DNA of 26,315 nucleotides, taken from the IMG/VR virus record IMGVR_UViG_3300005435_000045, positions 1 through 26,315 of that record. One strand, 5' to 3'. Positions within the stretch are counted from its first letter, which is position 1, and each line of letters starts with the position of its first letter. Below, piece by piece: positions 6,030 to 13,436 of the stretch. Source of the stretch: a virus. The notes under the pieces were generated by a model. The model did not search any database. It saw only the letters and a program-made list of their open reading frames with translations, and had not been told where the DNA came from. Made by a program: the position numbers and the translations under genes.

Positions 6030-6398
6030 ATGACTTCATCGAAAGCTTTGCTTGCGCTGCTGCTGGTCGCGGCCACGGCCGTAGCGGACCAAGTTCCACA
6101 TGGGACGATCAAAGTTTGCCGGCGACCCGGCGTGGCCTCGCTGAAAGACCACAAGCCTGTGATGATTCCAGCCGGGACCTACACCGGAGCATGCAACTCC
6201 ATGGGAGAGCGCTGCCGAAATATCGTCGTTACTACGACAAGTAGCGCAGTTTTAAGCGCTCAACAGTCTTGCGTGACCATCGACGCCACTCTGACCCAGG
6301 CGGACGGGAAGCCTCTAAAGGCCGGAGAAACCCTTGTTTCTCAGTGGAATATCACTGGTTTCGAACCGGCCATCACCGTCGCCACCGCGTTCAAGTGA
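6030..6398 (+). CDS. Secreted/periplasmic cysteine-containing protein, unknown (candidate moron)
   Basis: I do not recognise this 122-residue protein. It has a clear Sec signal peptide (basic-polar start, hydrophobic LLALLLVAATAVA, likely cleavage after AVA at residue 19). The mature chain is about 103 residues with four cysteines (C30, C55, C62, C81), enough for two periplasmic disulfides. GGAGAG at 6020-6025 supports the start. The gene runs opposite to the lysis and tail operons on either side and is followed 67 bp later by a lipoprotein gene on the same strand. That isolated orientation is typical of morons, genes expressed from a prophage that alter the host surface or exclude other phages. 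Confidence 0.75.
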   Translation: MTSSKALLALLLVAATAVADQVPHGTIKVCRRPGVASLKDHKPVMIPAGTYTGACNSMGERCRNIVVTTTSSAVLSAQQSCVTIDATLTQADGKPLKAGETLVSQWNITGFEPAITVATAFK

Positions 6399-6425
6399 TT
6401 GACGAAATGTCGTAAATGTTAGACT
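6399..6425 (+). promoter_or_regulatory. Possible promoter for the lipoprotein gene
   Basis: TTGACG (6399-6404) and TAGACT (6420-6425) resemble a sigma70 promoter, but the 15-bp spacer is short. It lies between the two plus-strand genes and could give the lipoprotein independent expression. Readthrough from the upstream gene is the alternative. Confidence 0.3.
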
Positions 6426-6465
6426 GCTGCGCGTGGTGTCTTGACTCTTAAAGCATGGAGGATCT

Positions 6466-7239
6466 ATGCGTATTTCCAACGAGACTAAGGACCAGAGCAT
6501 CAAGACGGCTTCCCGCTTCCTTGCGGGTTCTGCCATCGCGATGTTCATCGCGGTGCTGATGGCGTGCGGTGGCAATTCGGTTGCCGGCGGCACGCTCGAT
6601 CAGAGCCAGTTCAACGCCATGCTGGCAGCGTCGCCGGCCTTCGCGCAGCTGAGCTCCGACACCAGCTCGCTCAAGGCCAACGACACTATCCTGACCAGCA
6701 AGGTGAACCGTCTGCCCTTCGGCATCATCAAGAAGACCAGCGCTGACTCTGCCCGGACCGATGCGGTCACCCTGACCACCACGCCAAACTTCGGGCCATG
6801 CACCGATGTCGGCCTGCTGATCGGCAACGCCAACGGCGCCAACGCCGCGCTGGGCCAGGTCTCGAGTCGCATCACCTGCATGCTGTATGAGTACAGCTAC
6901 AGCAACAATGATGGCAGCATCGCACCGTTGCCCGGCATGGAATGGGATGGCGCGAACTGCACCGGCAACGTCTTCGCCACGCAGACCATCACAGCTCAGC
7001 TGGCGCAGAACGGTTACGTGTTCTCTATGCCCGGACAGTCAAGTAACTTCGCCGTCGCTGCTGGCTCAAGTTCGCAACAGATCCAGGTGCTGTCACAGTC
7101 CGACAGCTCCGGTAACTGCATCGACAACAGCGGCTCTCCGTTCACGGACCACGTCTATGCCATCGTTGCCAATGACCCGCAGGTCACTGGCGTGCCCAAC
7201 TCTGCTGTGCCGGTGAAGATCACCAACGGCGGTCAGTGA
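6466..7239 (+). CDS. Phage-encoded lipoprotein, unknown function (candidate moron)
   Basis: The 257-residue product has a long positively charged N-region, a hydrophobic core (GSAIAMFIAVLMA) and the lipobox LMAC with the modified cysteine at residue 34, followed by glycines and so compatible with outer-membrane sorting. The mature chain is polar, rich in Ser, Asn, Gly and Thr, with four further cysteines (C112, C138, C165, C218), suggesting a disulfide-bonded beta-rich exported domain. GGAGGA at 6457-6462 gives a strong start. I do not recognise the family. Phage lipoproteins in such positions can mask receptors and prevent superinfection, which is a hypothesis here. Its TGA abuts the TGA of the convergent tail-fibre gene (TGATCA, 7237-7242). 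Confidence 0.78.
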   Translation: MRISNETKDQSIKTASRFLAGSAIAMFIAVLMACGGNSVAGGTLDQSQFNAMLAASPAFAQLSSDTSSLKANDTILTSKVNRLPFGIIKKTSADSARTDAVTLTTTPNFGPCTDVGLLIGNANGANAALGQVSSRITCMLYEYSYSNNDGSIAPLPGMEWDGANCTGNVFATQTITAQLAQNGYVFSMPGQSSNFAVAAGSSSQQIQVLSQSDSSGNCIDNSGSPFTDHVYAIVANDPQVTGVPNSAVPVKITNGGQ

Positions 7240-8637
7240 TCAGCAACGGATGACGATGAGGATGCCGGTACCGCCAGCACCGCCAGCGCCTCCCGCCTGA
7301 CTCACGCCATTCGTGGCACCACCCGCTCCGCCGCCTCCACCGCCACCGGTGTTGGCGGCGGCAGCGGTTCCAGCGGCTCCAGTGGTGTTGCTGATGCCGG
7401 CACCGCCACCACCTTGACCGCCGCCATTGCCGCCACCATTCGTGCCGCAGCTGCTGGCGCCCTGTGCCTGTGACACCGCGCGGCCACCACGTCCACCGGT
7501 GCCTCCGGTGCCAATCGCCACTGCATTGAACGTGGTGTTGCCACCGTTGCCGCCATCGCCACCACCGTTGTTGACAGAGCCAGCGGTACCTGCGGTTCCA
7601 GCGGTACCGATCACGACGGCATAGCCGGTACCGGCGGTCAGAGCCTGGATGGAGAACCCGAGCTGTCCGCCGCTGCCGCCGCTGCCGCCCTGACCTGCTA
7701 GGGTGGTGTTGGTACCGCCGCCACCGCCGCCACCGCCACCACCACCCACGGCAATGACGAGGTAGTTGCCGGTTCCAGACGGCGTGAAAGTGCCGTTGGA
7801 GGTGAAGACGGTGATCTCGCTATCGCTGATGTCAGCCCAGTTCGCGGCGCCCGTGGCCACGCCCAAGGCCATGAACATGCGATTGGTCGAGGTGTTCAGC
7901 CACTTGGAACCGATGCCGTACTGCTGCGTGTTGTCGTTGGTAGCCGCCGGGTTCGTGGTGGCCGAGAAGTTGTTGATAGGGAACAGCGGGTTGTTCTGGC
8001 TGCCATGGAGGAACGGCGCAGCCGAATAGGCCGAGATGTTGGCGCTGGTGACCGTGGCCTGACCATTGGCGACAGTCACCACCCACAGGCCGACATAGCC
8101 CGCGTCCGGGCTCGGCGTGGTCTGGGTGCCGGTGGCCGCGGCCGTGCCAGCCTTGATTTGGACCGTAGCCAGGTCCTGGCGCTGCGTGAACTGGGCAGTG
8201 CCGCTATTGGCGGGTCCGGACCAGGCAATGCTGGGGTTGCTGGCGTTGTAGTACGGCAGCACCACCGAGTTGGCGTCGGATTCGATGAACCCGACTTCGA
8301 CCAGGTAGTTGATGCTGAAACCCGCAGTGCCAGGTGCTGGCGTGTTCAGCGTAGTGGTCGAGGTGATGATGCCCTGCTTTAGGATCTGGTTGCTGTCAGT
8401 TCCTAGGGTGCTATATGCGGTGGTGTCCACGGTCTGCAGCGAATAGATCTCGCCAGGCTGGACCACCACGGCGAGGGATGCAGGACCAGTGGGACCGCAG
8501 CTTAGACCGTTCACCGTCGTATTGTTCCCGAACAAGGCCTGCGCCAGCTTCGCCACAGCGATATAGCTGTCCTTGTTGGTGCTGAGGACGTCGGTCTCGA
8601 GCGGGATTTGGCCCGGGTATACCAATTGGCGGTGCAT
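7240..8637 (-). CDS. Tail fibre with glycine-rich receptor-binding tip
   Basis: The 465-residue protein opens with the conserved fibre/baseplate-attachment start MHRQLVYPGQIPLETDVL. A beta-rich shaft follows (SLAVVVQPGEIYSL, VGFIESDANSVVLPYYNASN), then a glycine-dominated C-terminal region from about residue 270: runs of G, GGSGGSGG and GGGDGGNGG, closed by the hydrophobic strand TGILIVIRC. Glycine-rich tips of this kind are seen in phage adhesins that pack polyglycine helices and expose variable loops to the receptor. AGGAG six bases upstream supports the start. It lies just after a rho-independent terminator that separates it from the baseplate operon. No separate fibre-assembly chaperone follows. 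Confidence 0.85.
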   Translation of the reverse strand: MHRQLVYPGQIPLETDVLSTNKDSYIAVAKLAQALFGNNTTVNGLSCGPTGPASLAVVVQPGEIYSLQTVDTTAYSTLGTDSNQILKQGIITSTTTLNTPAPGTAGFSINYLVEVGFIESDANSVVLPYYNASNPSIAWSGPANSGTAQFTQRQDLATVQIKAGTAAATGTQTTPSPDAGYVGLWVVTVANGQATVTSANISAYSAAPFLHGSQNNPLFPINNFSATTNPAATNDNTQQYGIGSKWLNTSTNRMFMALGVATGAANWADISDSEITVFTSNGTFTPSGTGNYLVIAVGGGGGGGGGGGTNTTLAGQGGSGGSGGQLGFSIQALTAGTGYAVVIGTAGTAGTAGSVNNGGGDGGNGGNTTFNAVAIGTGGTGGRGGRAVSQAQGASSCGTNGGGNGGGQGGGGAGISNTTGAAGTAAAANTGGGGGGGAGGATNGVSQAGGAGGAGGTGILIVIRC

Positions 8638-8654
8638 GTAGGCTCCTGAAATGC

Positions 8655-8674
8655 AAAAACCCGCCGAAGCGGGT
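8655..8674 (-). terminator. Rho-independent terminator after the gpI-like gene
   Basis: On the minus strand ACCCGC-TTCG-GCGGGT is followed by further T residues: a 6-bp stem closed by a C(UUCG)G tetraloop and a U tract. It lies 23 bp past the stop at 8698 and just before the fibre ribosome binding site, so it would lower or separate fibre transcription. Confidence 0.85.
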
Positions 8675-8697
8675 CAGTTGAAAGCTGGTCTGATGGT

Positions 8698-9342
8698 TCA
8701 GTTCGAGATCTGGACCCAGGCGGTGACGCCGGCGGCGCGAATCTTGTTGATGAGCGCGTAGATGGCCGAATCAGACACGCCCTGCTGGGTCATGCTCAGG
8801 CTGGCCCACTCGGCCTGAGACGGCGTGCTGTAGGCGCCGACGCTGCTCCCGTAGCCGCCCACGAAGGGAATGCCGCTGCTGGCCTGGCGCTTGGGATACA
8901 CAAAGAACTGACAGGGCATGTTGATGCTGCCCCATCCACCCGCGACACCGTAGCCGCAACCACCTATCGAATACCCTCCGGTATCCAGCGGGTTGCCTGG
9001 CTCGAATATGGTGGCGTTCCGACCTGTCAGTGTGAACAGCCTGGCCAGGATGTATGACCGCGTTACGACTGGCGCGAACACATTCGACAGGATCCTGGAC
9101 CTGAAGCTCGCGTCGCTCTCATAGAGATTGCGGCTCAAGCTCTGTCCGAAGAAATCTCCGGCGATCAGGTCTAGGAACCCATCGGTGGCGGTGCGGATGC
9201 GGAGCTGGAGCTGTATGTACTGCTGCAGCGCGGTGAAGTTGTCCAGCGCGGTCCCGATACCGCTCAGGATGGCCGTCAGGACCGGGAAGGTGCTGCCGAA
9301 CCACCGTGGCAGTACCAACAGCAGGCGCGTTAGGCTGTTCAC
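8698..9342 (-). CDS. Baseplate/tail protein, P2 gpI-like
   Basis: The 214-residue product is the gene directly after the gpJ-like protein, the position of gpI-type proteins that connect the baseplate rim to the tail fibre. It has the usual features of that group: an N-terminal helical part (LPRWFGSTFPVLTAILSGIGTALDNF), a central segment (DGFLDLIAGDFFGQSLSRN) and ESDASFRSRILSNVFAPVVTR. A glycine- and serine-rich C-terminal half ends with ALINKIRAAGVTAWVQIS. Its ATG overlaps the upstream stop by four bases. Sequence similarity alone is modest, so the call leans on order. Confidence 0.72.
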   Translation of the reverse strand: MNSLTRLLLVLPRWFGSTFPVLTAILSGIGTALDNFTALQQYIQLQLRIRTATDGFLDLIAGDFFGQSLSRNLYESDASFRSRILSNVFAPVVTRSYILARLFTLTGRNATIFEPGNPLDTGGYSIGGCGYGVAGGWGSINMPCQFFVYPKRQASSGIPFVGGYGSSVGAYSTPSQAEWASLSMTQQGVSDSAIYALINKIRAAGVTAWVQISN

Positions 9343-10460
9343 GTCACGATCACCGTGCCGTACTTGATGACCTGCTTGGCGGTCGGGACCAGGTCCGAGT
9401 TCCCGCTATTCAGGGTCACGCCAGAGACGTTGATGACGCCCGGGGTGTTGTAGGCGATGCTCGCCAGGATGGTATAGGGAAGCGTCACGCCCACGCCCAA
9501 TGCGTTGACGTAGGCCTGCAGCGCAGCAACCACTTGGGCAACCACCAGGGAGTGGGTATAGCCTGCGGCCGTGGTGATGGTCATGGCGATATTGGCAGTC
9601 AGGACCGAGGGTCCGAATACCCCGAACCGCACGCCAGCGGCACGCACCAGGTCAATGGCTGCCTGTACGTTTGCCAGGACCTGGGAACTTGGGTTACCAG
9701 AGCCATCGTCCACTACCACATAGAAGTAGCCGAAGTCAGTCGCTCCATTGAACTGCTGGCCTTCCGTCAGGGTGTAGGTCAGGTTGTCCTGGACCGAGGT
9801 GATCGCGTTGCCAATAGCCGTCGGCGTCGCTTCCTCCAGGCTGGCAAGGAAGTTCTGGAAGCGGATGCGGAAAGCGGTATCGGTCTCGGCGTCGAAGCCA
9901 TTGCTGAAGCCGCTGGCATTGGTGACCGTGTCTATCCCGACGATTGGGCTTGTCAGTACCGTCAAAACACCGGCGTTGACGTTGCCCGCAGCGCCAGCGA
10001 CCGTATCCTGAACCGTCACATTGGCGCTGGCGGTGAGAGCCGGGACGACATAGGCGTTGAGCCCAGCGTTGTAGTTCGGGTTCCCAGTGTCCGCAATGAC
10101 CTGGAATACCTGCGTACCATCTGCGCTTTCTACCTGAGTCCCGATAGGGATGATCGCCTGGTTTGTCGGGGTGAACCTGGCGAAGGTCACCTGACCCGAG
10201 GCCGCCACGGCCGGCAGACGGGTCAGACCGAAGTCCGCCATCCAGCTATCGAGGTCAGCACCAGTCGCAGTGCTGGCCCTGGCGAACACATACATCTGCG
10301 TCAGCACGCTCTGCAGGAACATCACCACCGAGGCCACGGCTTCGACGATGGCGCGCAGCACGGTGCCGGTGTTGAAGTTGCTGAGCTGCGGGACCTGGCC
10401 CTGGATCGTAGCGACTTGGTCGCTGACGACAGTGTTGAAGTCCTTGGTGTTCTGGGTCAT
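9339..10460 (-). CDS. Baseplate J-like protein (gpJ / gp6-type wedge)
   Basis: The 373-residue protein matches baseplate J proteins: N-terminal helical part with SNFNTGTVLRAIVEAVASVV and TATGADLDSWMADFGLTRLPA, a central strand-rich part (GQVTFARFTPTNQAIIPIGTQVES), the motif VTNASGFSNGFDAETDTAFRIRF, and ATPTAIGNAITSVQ. J-like proteins form the baseplate wedges that change conformation when the fibre binds. Length is normal. The gene overlaps both neighbours by four bases (ATGA), so translation is coupled along the baseplate operon. Confidence 0.92.
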   Translation of the reverse strand: MTQNTKDFNTVVSDQVATIQGQVPQLSNFNTGTVLRAIVEAVASVVMFLQSVLTQMYVFARASTATGADLDSWMADFGLTRLPAVAASGQVTFARFTPTNQAIIPIGTQVESADGTQVFQVIADTGNPNYNAGLNAYVVPALTASANVTVQDTVAGAAGNVNAGVLTVLTSPIVGIDTVTNASGFSNGFDAETDTAFRIRFQNFLASLEEATPTAIGNAITSVQDNLTYTLTEGQQFNGATDFGYFYVVVDDGSGNPSSQVLANVQAAIDLVRAAGVRFGVFGPSVLTANIAMTITTAAGYTHSLVVAQVVAALQAYVNALGVGVTLPYTILASIAYNTPGVINVSGVTLNSGNSDLVPTAKQVIKYGTVIVT

Positions 10461-10828
10461 GTGGGCACCGGGAAGGTGATGACAGCAGGCAACTTGGTCT
10501 GTGCGTCCACGTACTGGATGGAACCGGCGAGGCCGTTGTCCACGAGCTCGAGGCCGATGACCGGGGGCGGCACCTGGGCGATGCCAGGCTCAAGCGCCAC
10601 AGCGGCCTTGATCTGGGCCAGCACCTGGCCGAACTCGGATGGCGACAGCGTGTCTCCCACGCGTCCCGGGATGCCGGCGCCGAACGTCAGGTCCCAGAGA
10701 TAGCTGGTCGTGGGTGTGAACAGGCGACGCAACAGGCGCTGCTGGGTTTCGGTGTCCCCGGTCGCGGGCAACAGGTCGCCGTTGGCGCCGACGATGAGGT
10801 CGGAGCCGTACTGGTGGTACATGTCCAT
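10457..10828 (-). CDS. Baseplate wedge protein, gpW/gp25-like
   Basis: The 123-residue protein has the short, single-domain layout of gp25/gpW-type wedge proteins: GDLLPATGDTETQQRLLRRLFTPTTSYLWDLTFGAGIPG near the N-terminus, then SEFGQVLAQIKAAVALEPGI and a C-terminal beta part (IQYVDAQTKLPAVITFPV). It lies between spike and gpJ-like genes, the canonical place. These proteins link the sheath end to the wedges. The stop overlaps the next ATG by four bases, and the start directly abuts the spike gene stop. Confidence 0.82.
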   Translation of the reverse strand: MDMYHQYGSDLIVGANGDLLPATGDTETQQRLLRRLFTPTTSYLWDLTFGAGIPGRVGDTLSPSEFGQVLAQIKAAVALEPGIAQVPPPVIGLELVDNGLAGSIQYVDAQTKLPAVITFPVPT

Positions 10829-11407
10829 TTACGGTACCGGGGGTCCTGACACACCGACGCCAGGAGTGACGGCAGAGTGTTCGTGGGTCTTGAGTGAGAT
10901 CGTGGCGGTCTTCACGTCGGTGTCGCCGGTCACGGTCCCGGTGCTGTGGATGTCCCCTGTCACCTTCACGGTGCCGGTGAAGTCGAACTCGCTGGCCTGG
11001 AGCAGCATCTTGGCGTTCGCATTGATGCTCACGTTGCCGTCGCCAGTGAACTTCAGCAGGGAACCGGTGCCATGGGTCAGCCACATGTCGCCGGCGGCCA
11101 CCGGACCCGGAGGCTGGTCGGCAAGGCTGAATAGGAAGCCAAGGACCATGCCCACGTCCGGGTCCGACTCCTGATAGATGACCACCGCCTGGGCGTTAAC
11201 CACCGGAGCCGCGGCCAGGCCCCATCCCGAGGCGCCAAAGAGCGTCACGATGGGGAGCCAGCCGGTCTCCACGTCCTCCGGCATGATCCGGACCTTGGCC
11301 GAGAACGGCTTGCCCTGGTACGCACTGACCACGCCGACACGGCAGATGGCACGGCCGCCAAGCATCATCGAGGCCGCGAGCTTCATGATGCTGGTCATGT
11401 CGCTCAA
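10829..11407 (-). CDS. Baseplate central spike protein (gpV / gp5-like)
   Basis: The 192-residue product has an N-terminal OB-like part (YQGKPFSAKVRIMPEDVETGWLPIVTLF, GWGLAAAPVVNAQAVVIYQES). A repetitive beta region follows (GNVSINANAKMLLQASEFDFTGTVKVTGDIHSTGTVTGDTDV) that should form a trimeric beta helix. It ends in KTHEHSAVTPGVGVSGPPVP. The HEH (175-177) matches the HxH apex motif of P2-type spikes, where six histidines of a trimer bind one iron ion at the tip. The spike pierces the outer membrane during contraction. The 4-base overlap with the upstream hub gene couples their synthesis. Confidence 0.88.
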   Translation of the reverse strand: MSDMTSIMKLAASMMLGGRAICRVGVVSAYQGKPFSAKVRIMPEDVETGWLPIVTLFGASGWGLAAAPVVNAQAVVIYQESDPDVGMVLGFLFSLADQPPGPVAAGDMWLTHGTGSLLKFTGDGNVSINANAKMLLQASEFDFTGTVKVTGDIHSTGTVTGDTDVKTATISLKTHEHSAVTPGVGVSGPPVP

Positions 11408-12462
11408 ATCAGCACCTCTGACTCAGGACGCACGTTCTTGGCCTCGATGTCCATGAAATAGCCGCGGCTGTTGAACCGGCGGCCGATCTTCTCGGGGTAA
11501 TAAGTCTGGTCGTAGGGCGTGCCGGTGAGCTGCAGGGCCTGGGACGTGGTCGGCAGGCTGTCGCCCGGCATGTTGTCGAGCCGCATCCGGATCTCGTGCA
11601 GGCTGATGTTGTGCGCCGTGGTCTGCGCCAGCTGCTCGGCTTGGTACGGCGTGAGGCCTGGCTTCACGATGCTGTATATCTGCGGAGTGCCAGGACTGCC
11701 AGCCTTGTGCTTGATGGTCGCGGTCTTGGTGAAGGCCTGCTTCTGGGCCGCGTTCCAGCTCCGCACCTTCACCACCACGTCACGGGCCAGCGTCAGGTTG
11801 TGGCTGAAGCTTAGGAGCGGCACGTTGGCCTGTGGCAGCGTGGGGTTCGGCTCTATCCAGTTGATGGGAAAGAGCGTCGCATCCGGAGCCAGAGGGCCGA
11901 AGGTGAGCGTGTTGCCGCTCACTCCCACGGTGAATCCCTCGCGCTGCGCCAGGTAGGTCAGCAGGTCCCACTGGCTGCGCTCGGTGCTCGAAACCACGTG
12001 GTCGATGTTGTAGTAGACGCCGGCCTTGGTCGTGGTCGGCGTCACGTTCGGGGTCAGGCCAGCGGCTTCGGCGAGCTGGGTCGCTATCTGCGAGGACGTG
12101 AGGTTCTGGTACTTCTGGTCCGACTTGGTGTCGATCAGCAGCGCCGTGTGGTCGCGCCCGGTCAGGTGAATCGTGCCTTCCACCGGGTCCGTGTCCACCT
12201 GGTCCGCGTTGCCCACGATGAGCTGGGTCAGGTCATTGGAGTCGTATCGCGCCGGATCCTGCGGTACGCCAGCGAATATCTCTACGGTCAGCACCTGCTG
12301 GCTGGCCCACCAGGCCCAGTCCAGGCCAGGTGCCGAGTTGCGTAGCGACAGCGTGGCCTCGAACTCATCGGCCTTGTACAGGCTGTTGTTCGTGACTTCA
12401 AAGCCGGTCCAGCCCGACACGATGTTGCCGTTCACCCTGATGAGGGCGCGTGGCTGCCTCAC
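11404..12462 (-). CDS. Tail hub protein, gpD / gp27-like (late control D family)
   Basis: The 352-residue product sits between the LysM-like baseplate gene and the spike, where gpD/gp27 hub proteins are found. Its N-terminus (MRQPRALIRVNGNIVSGWTGFEVTNNSLYKADEFEATLSL) is typical of the family, as are the ELxVG-like segment (LTQLIVGNADQVDTDPVEGTIHLTGRDHTALLIDT), YLAQREGFTVGVSGNTLTFGP, and the C-terminal LARDVVVKVRSWN and YQAEQLAQTTAHNIS. The hub trimer joins the tail tube to the spike. 4-base overlaps occur on both sides. Despite the historic family name, it is structural and not a transcription regulator. Confidence 0.85.
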   Translation of the reverse strand: MRQPRALIRVNGNIVSGWTGFEVTNNSLYKADEFEATLSLRNSAPGLDWAWWASQQVLTVEIFAGVPQDPARYDSNDLTQLIVGNADQVDTDPVEGTIHLTGRDHTALLIDTKSDQKYQNLTSSQIATQLAEAAGLTPNVTPTTTKAGVYYNIDHVVSSTERSQWDLLTYLAQREGFTVGVSGNTLTFGPLAPDATLFPINWIEPNPTLPQANVPLLSFSHNLTLARDVVVKVRSWNAAQKQAFTKTATIKHKAGSPGTPQIYSIVKPGLTPYQAEQLAQTTAHNISLHEIRMRLDNMPGDSLPTTSQALQLTGTPYDQTYYPEKIGRRFNSRGYFMDIEAKNVRPESEVLI

Positions 12463-13436
12463 GGCGTCGGCACCTGGGGCTTAGTGCCCGCTGGCGCAGG
12501 CGGAATCTTCAGGGTCACCACGCCAGACAGCACCGGGTCCTTGATGCCGTTGGCGTCGCCGATGGTCTGCCACTGCGTGGCGTCACCGTATTGCTGCGCC
12601 GCGACCTGGTACAGCGTGCCGCCGGTGACAGTCACGGTCTTGGTCTCTGGCGAAGGCCCGCTCAAAGCCGTGAGGTTGCCGCCCATGCGGCCCAACACGC
12701 TATTCAGGTTGTACAGCGCAGCGGACTGCGTGACGGCGTTGGTGGTGTTGCTCAAGCCCGCGGCCTGCTGGGCCACGGGGTTGTTCGGCACCAAGCCGCC
12801 GAAGGTGGTGATGTTCTTGAGCGTGTTCTCGCTGCTGGCGATCAGCACCTGGACCCGCTGCTGGACCTCGGCCAAGGGCTGCGTCACCGAGGCGATGACA
12901 GCCTGCGAAGCCTTGGCGAAGCTGCTCACGGCATGGATGGCCGTGTCCAAGGTGTTCAGCAGGCCCGAGAGCACACCGTCGTTGACCGTAGCGCCCAGCG
13001 CATTGGCGGCGTCCATGTCGCCCAGGATGGCTTGGTCCACCGTGGCCGAGCTGCCGATGTTCACCGGCTGCGTGAGGTCCGTTTCGGGCTCGAACCGGAT
13101 GGTGTAGGGAATCCGGCCTTCCTGCATGAAGTTGCCGGTGAACTCCGCGATCACGCCCTCGTAGCTGAACTCGCTCCACGCCAGGGTGAAGAACGTGCCC
13201 TGCTGGGTCTGAGTCTCGAGGTAGCGGCCACGAGTCAGCGCGTTGGGACCGACGAGTTCCCCGCTCCACTCCAGGGTGCGCGGCTGGTAGCCGATGGCGT
13301 CCAGGCTACGGCCGCCGCCCGGGTATTCGTGCTTGGCGAGCTGCATGGTGCCGCCGAACGGCAGCACCTCAGGGATCTCGAAGCGCTGGAACGTGAATAC
13401 GTTGCCGGAGCTGTCGGTGAGAGTCAGCGGCGTCAT
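12459..13436 (-). CDS. Baseplate protein with C-terminal LysM-like domain
   Basis: The 325-residue protein starts with a beta-rich part (FEIPEVLPFGGTMQLAKHEYPGGGRSLDAIGYQPRTLEWSGEL) resembling N-terminal domains of tail/DNA-circularisation-type proteins. The middle is helical. The last 50 residues (GGTLYQVAAQQYGDATQWQTIGDANGIKDPVLSGVVTLKIP) follow the LysM pattern seen in gp53-type baseplate proteins. It lies between tape measure and hub, as expected for a protein joining the tube end to the hub. Overlaps of four bases link it to both neighbours. Confidence 0.82.
   Translation of the reverse strand: MTPLTLTDSSGNVFTFQRFEIPEVLPFGGTMQLAKHEYPGGGRSLDAIGYQPRTLEWSGELVGPNALTRGRYLETQTQQGTFFTLAWSEFSYEGVIAEFTGNFMQEGRIPYTIRFEPETDLTQPVNIGSSATVDQAILGDMDAANALGATVNDGVLSGLLNTLDTAIHAVSSFAKASQAVIASVTQPLAEVQQRVQVLIASSENTLKNITTFGGLVPNNPVAQQAAGLSNTTNAVTQSAALYNLNSVLGRMGGNLTALSGPSPETKTVTVTGGTLYQVAAQQYGDATQWQTIGDANGIKDPVLSGVVTLKIPPAPAGTKPQVPTP

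Noticed and set aside
7300-7760. Repeat array (CRISPR-like or minisatellite) in the fibre gene
   Set aside because: The repeats are irregular codon runs for glycine, without constant repeat units or spacers, and lie inside an intact reading frame.
9306-10703. Long plus-strand frame opposite the gpJ-like gene
   Set aside because: It is a shadow of the baseplate genes, with no family pattern and no promoter or binding site.
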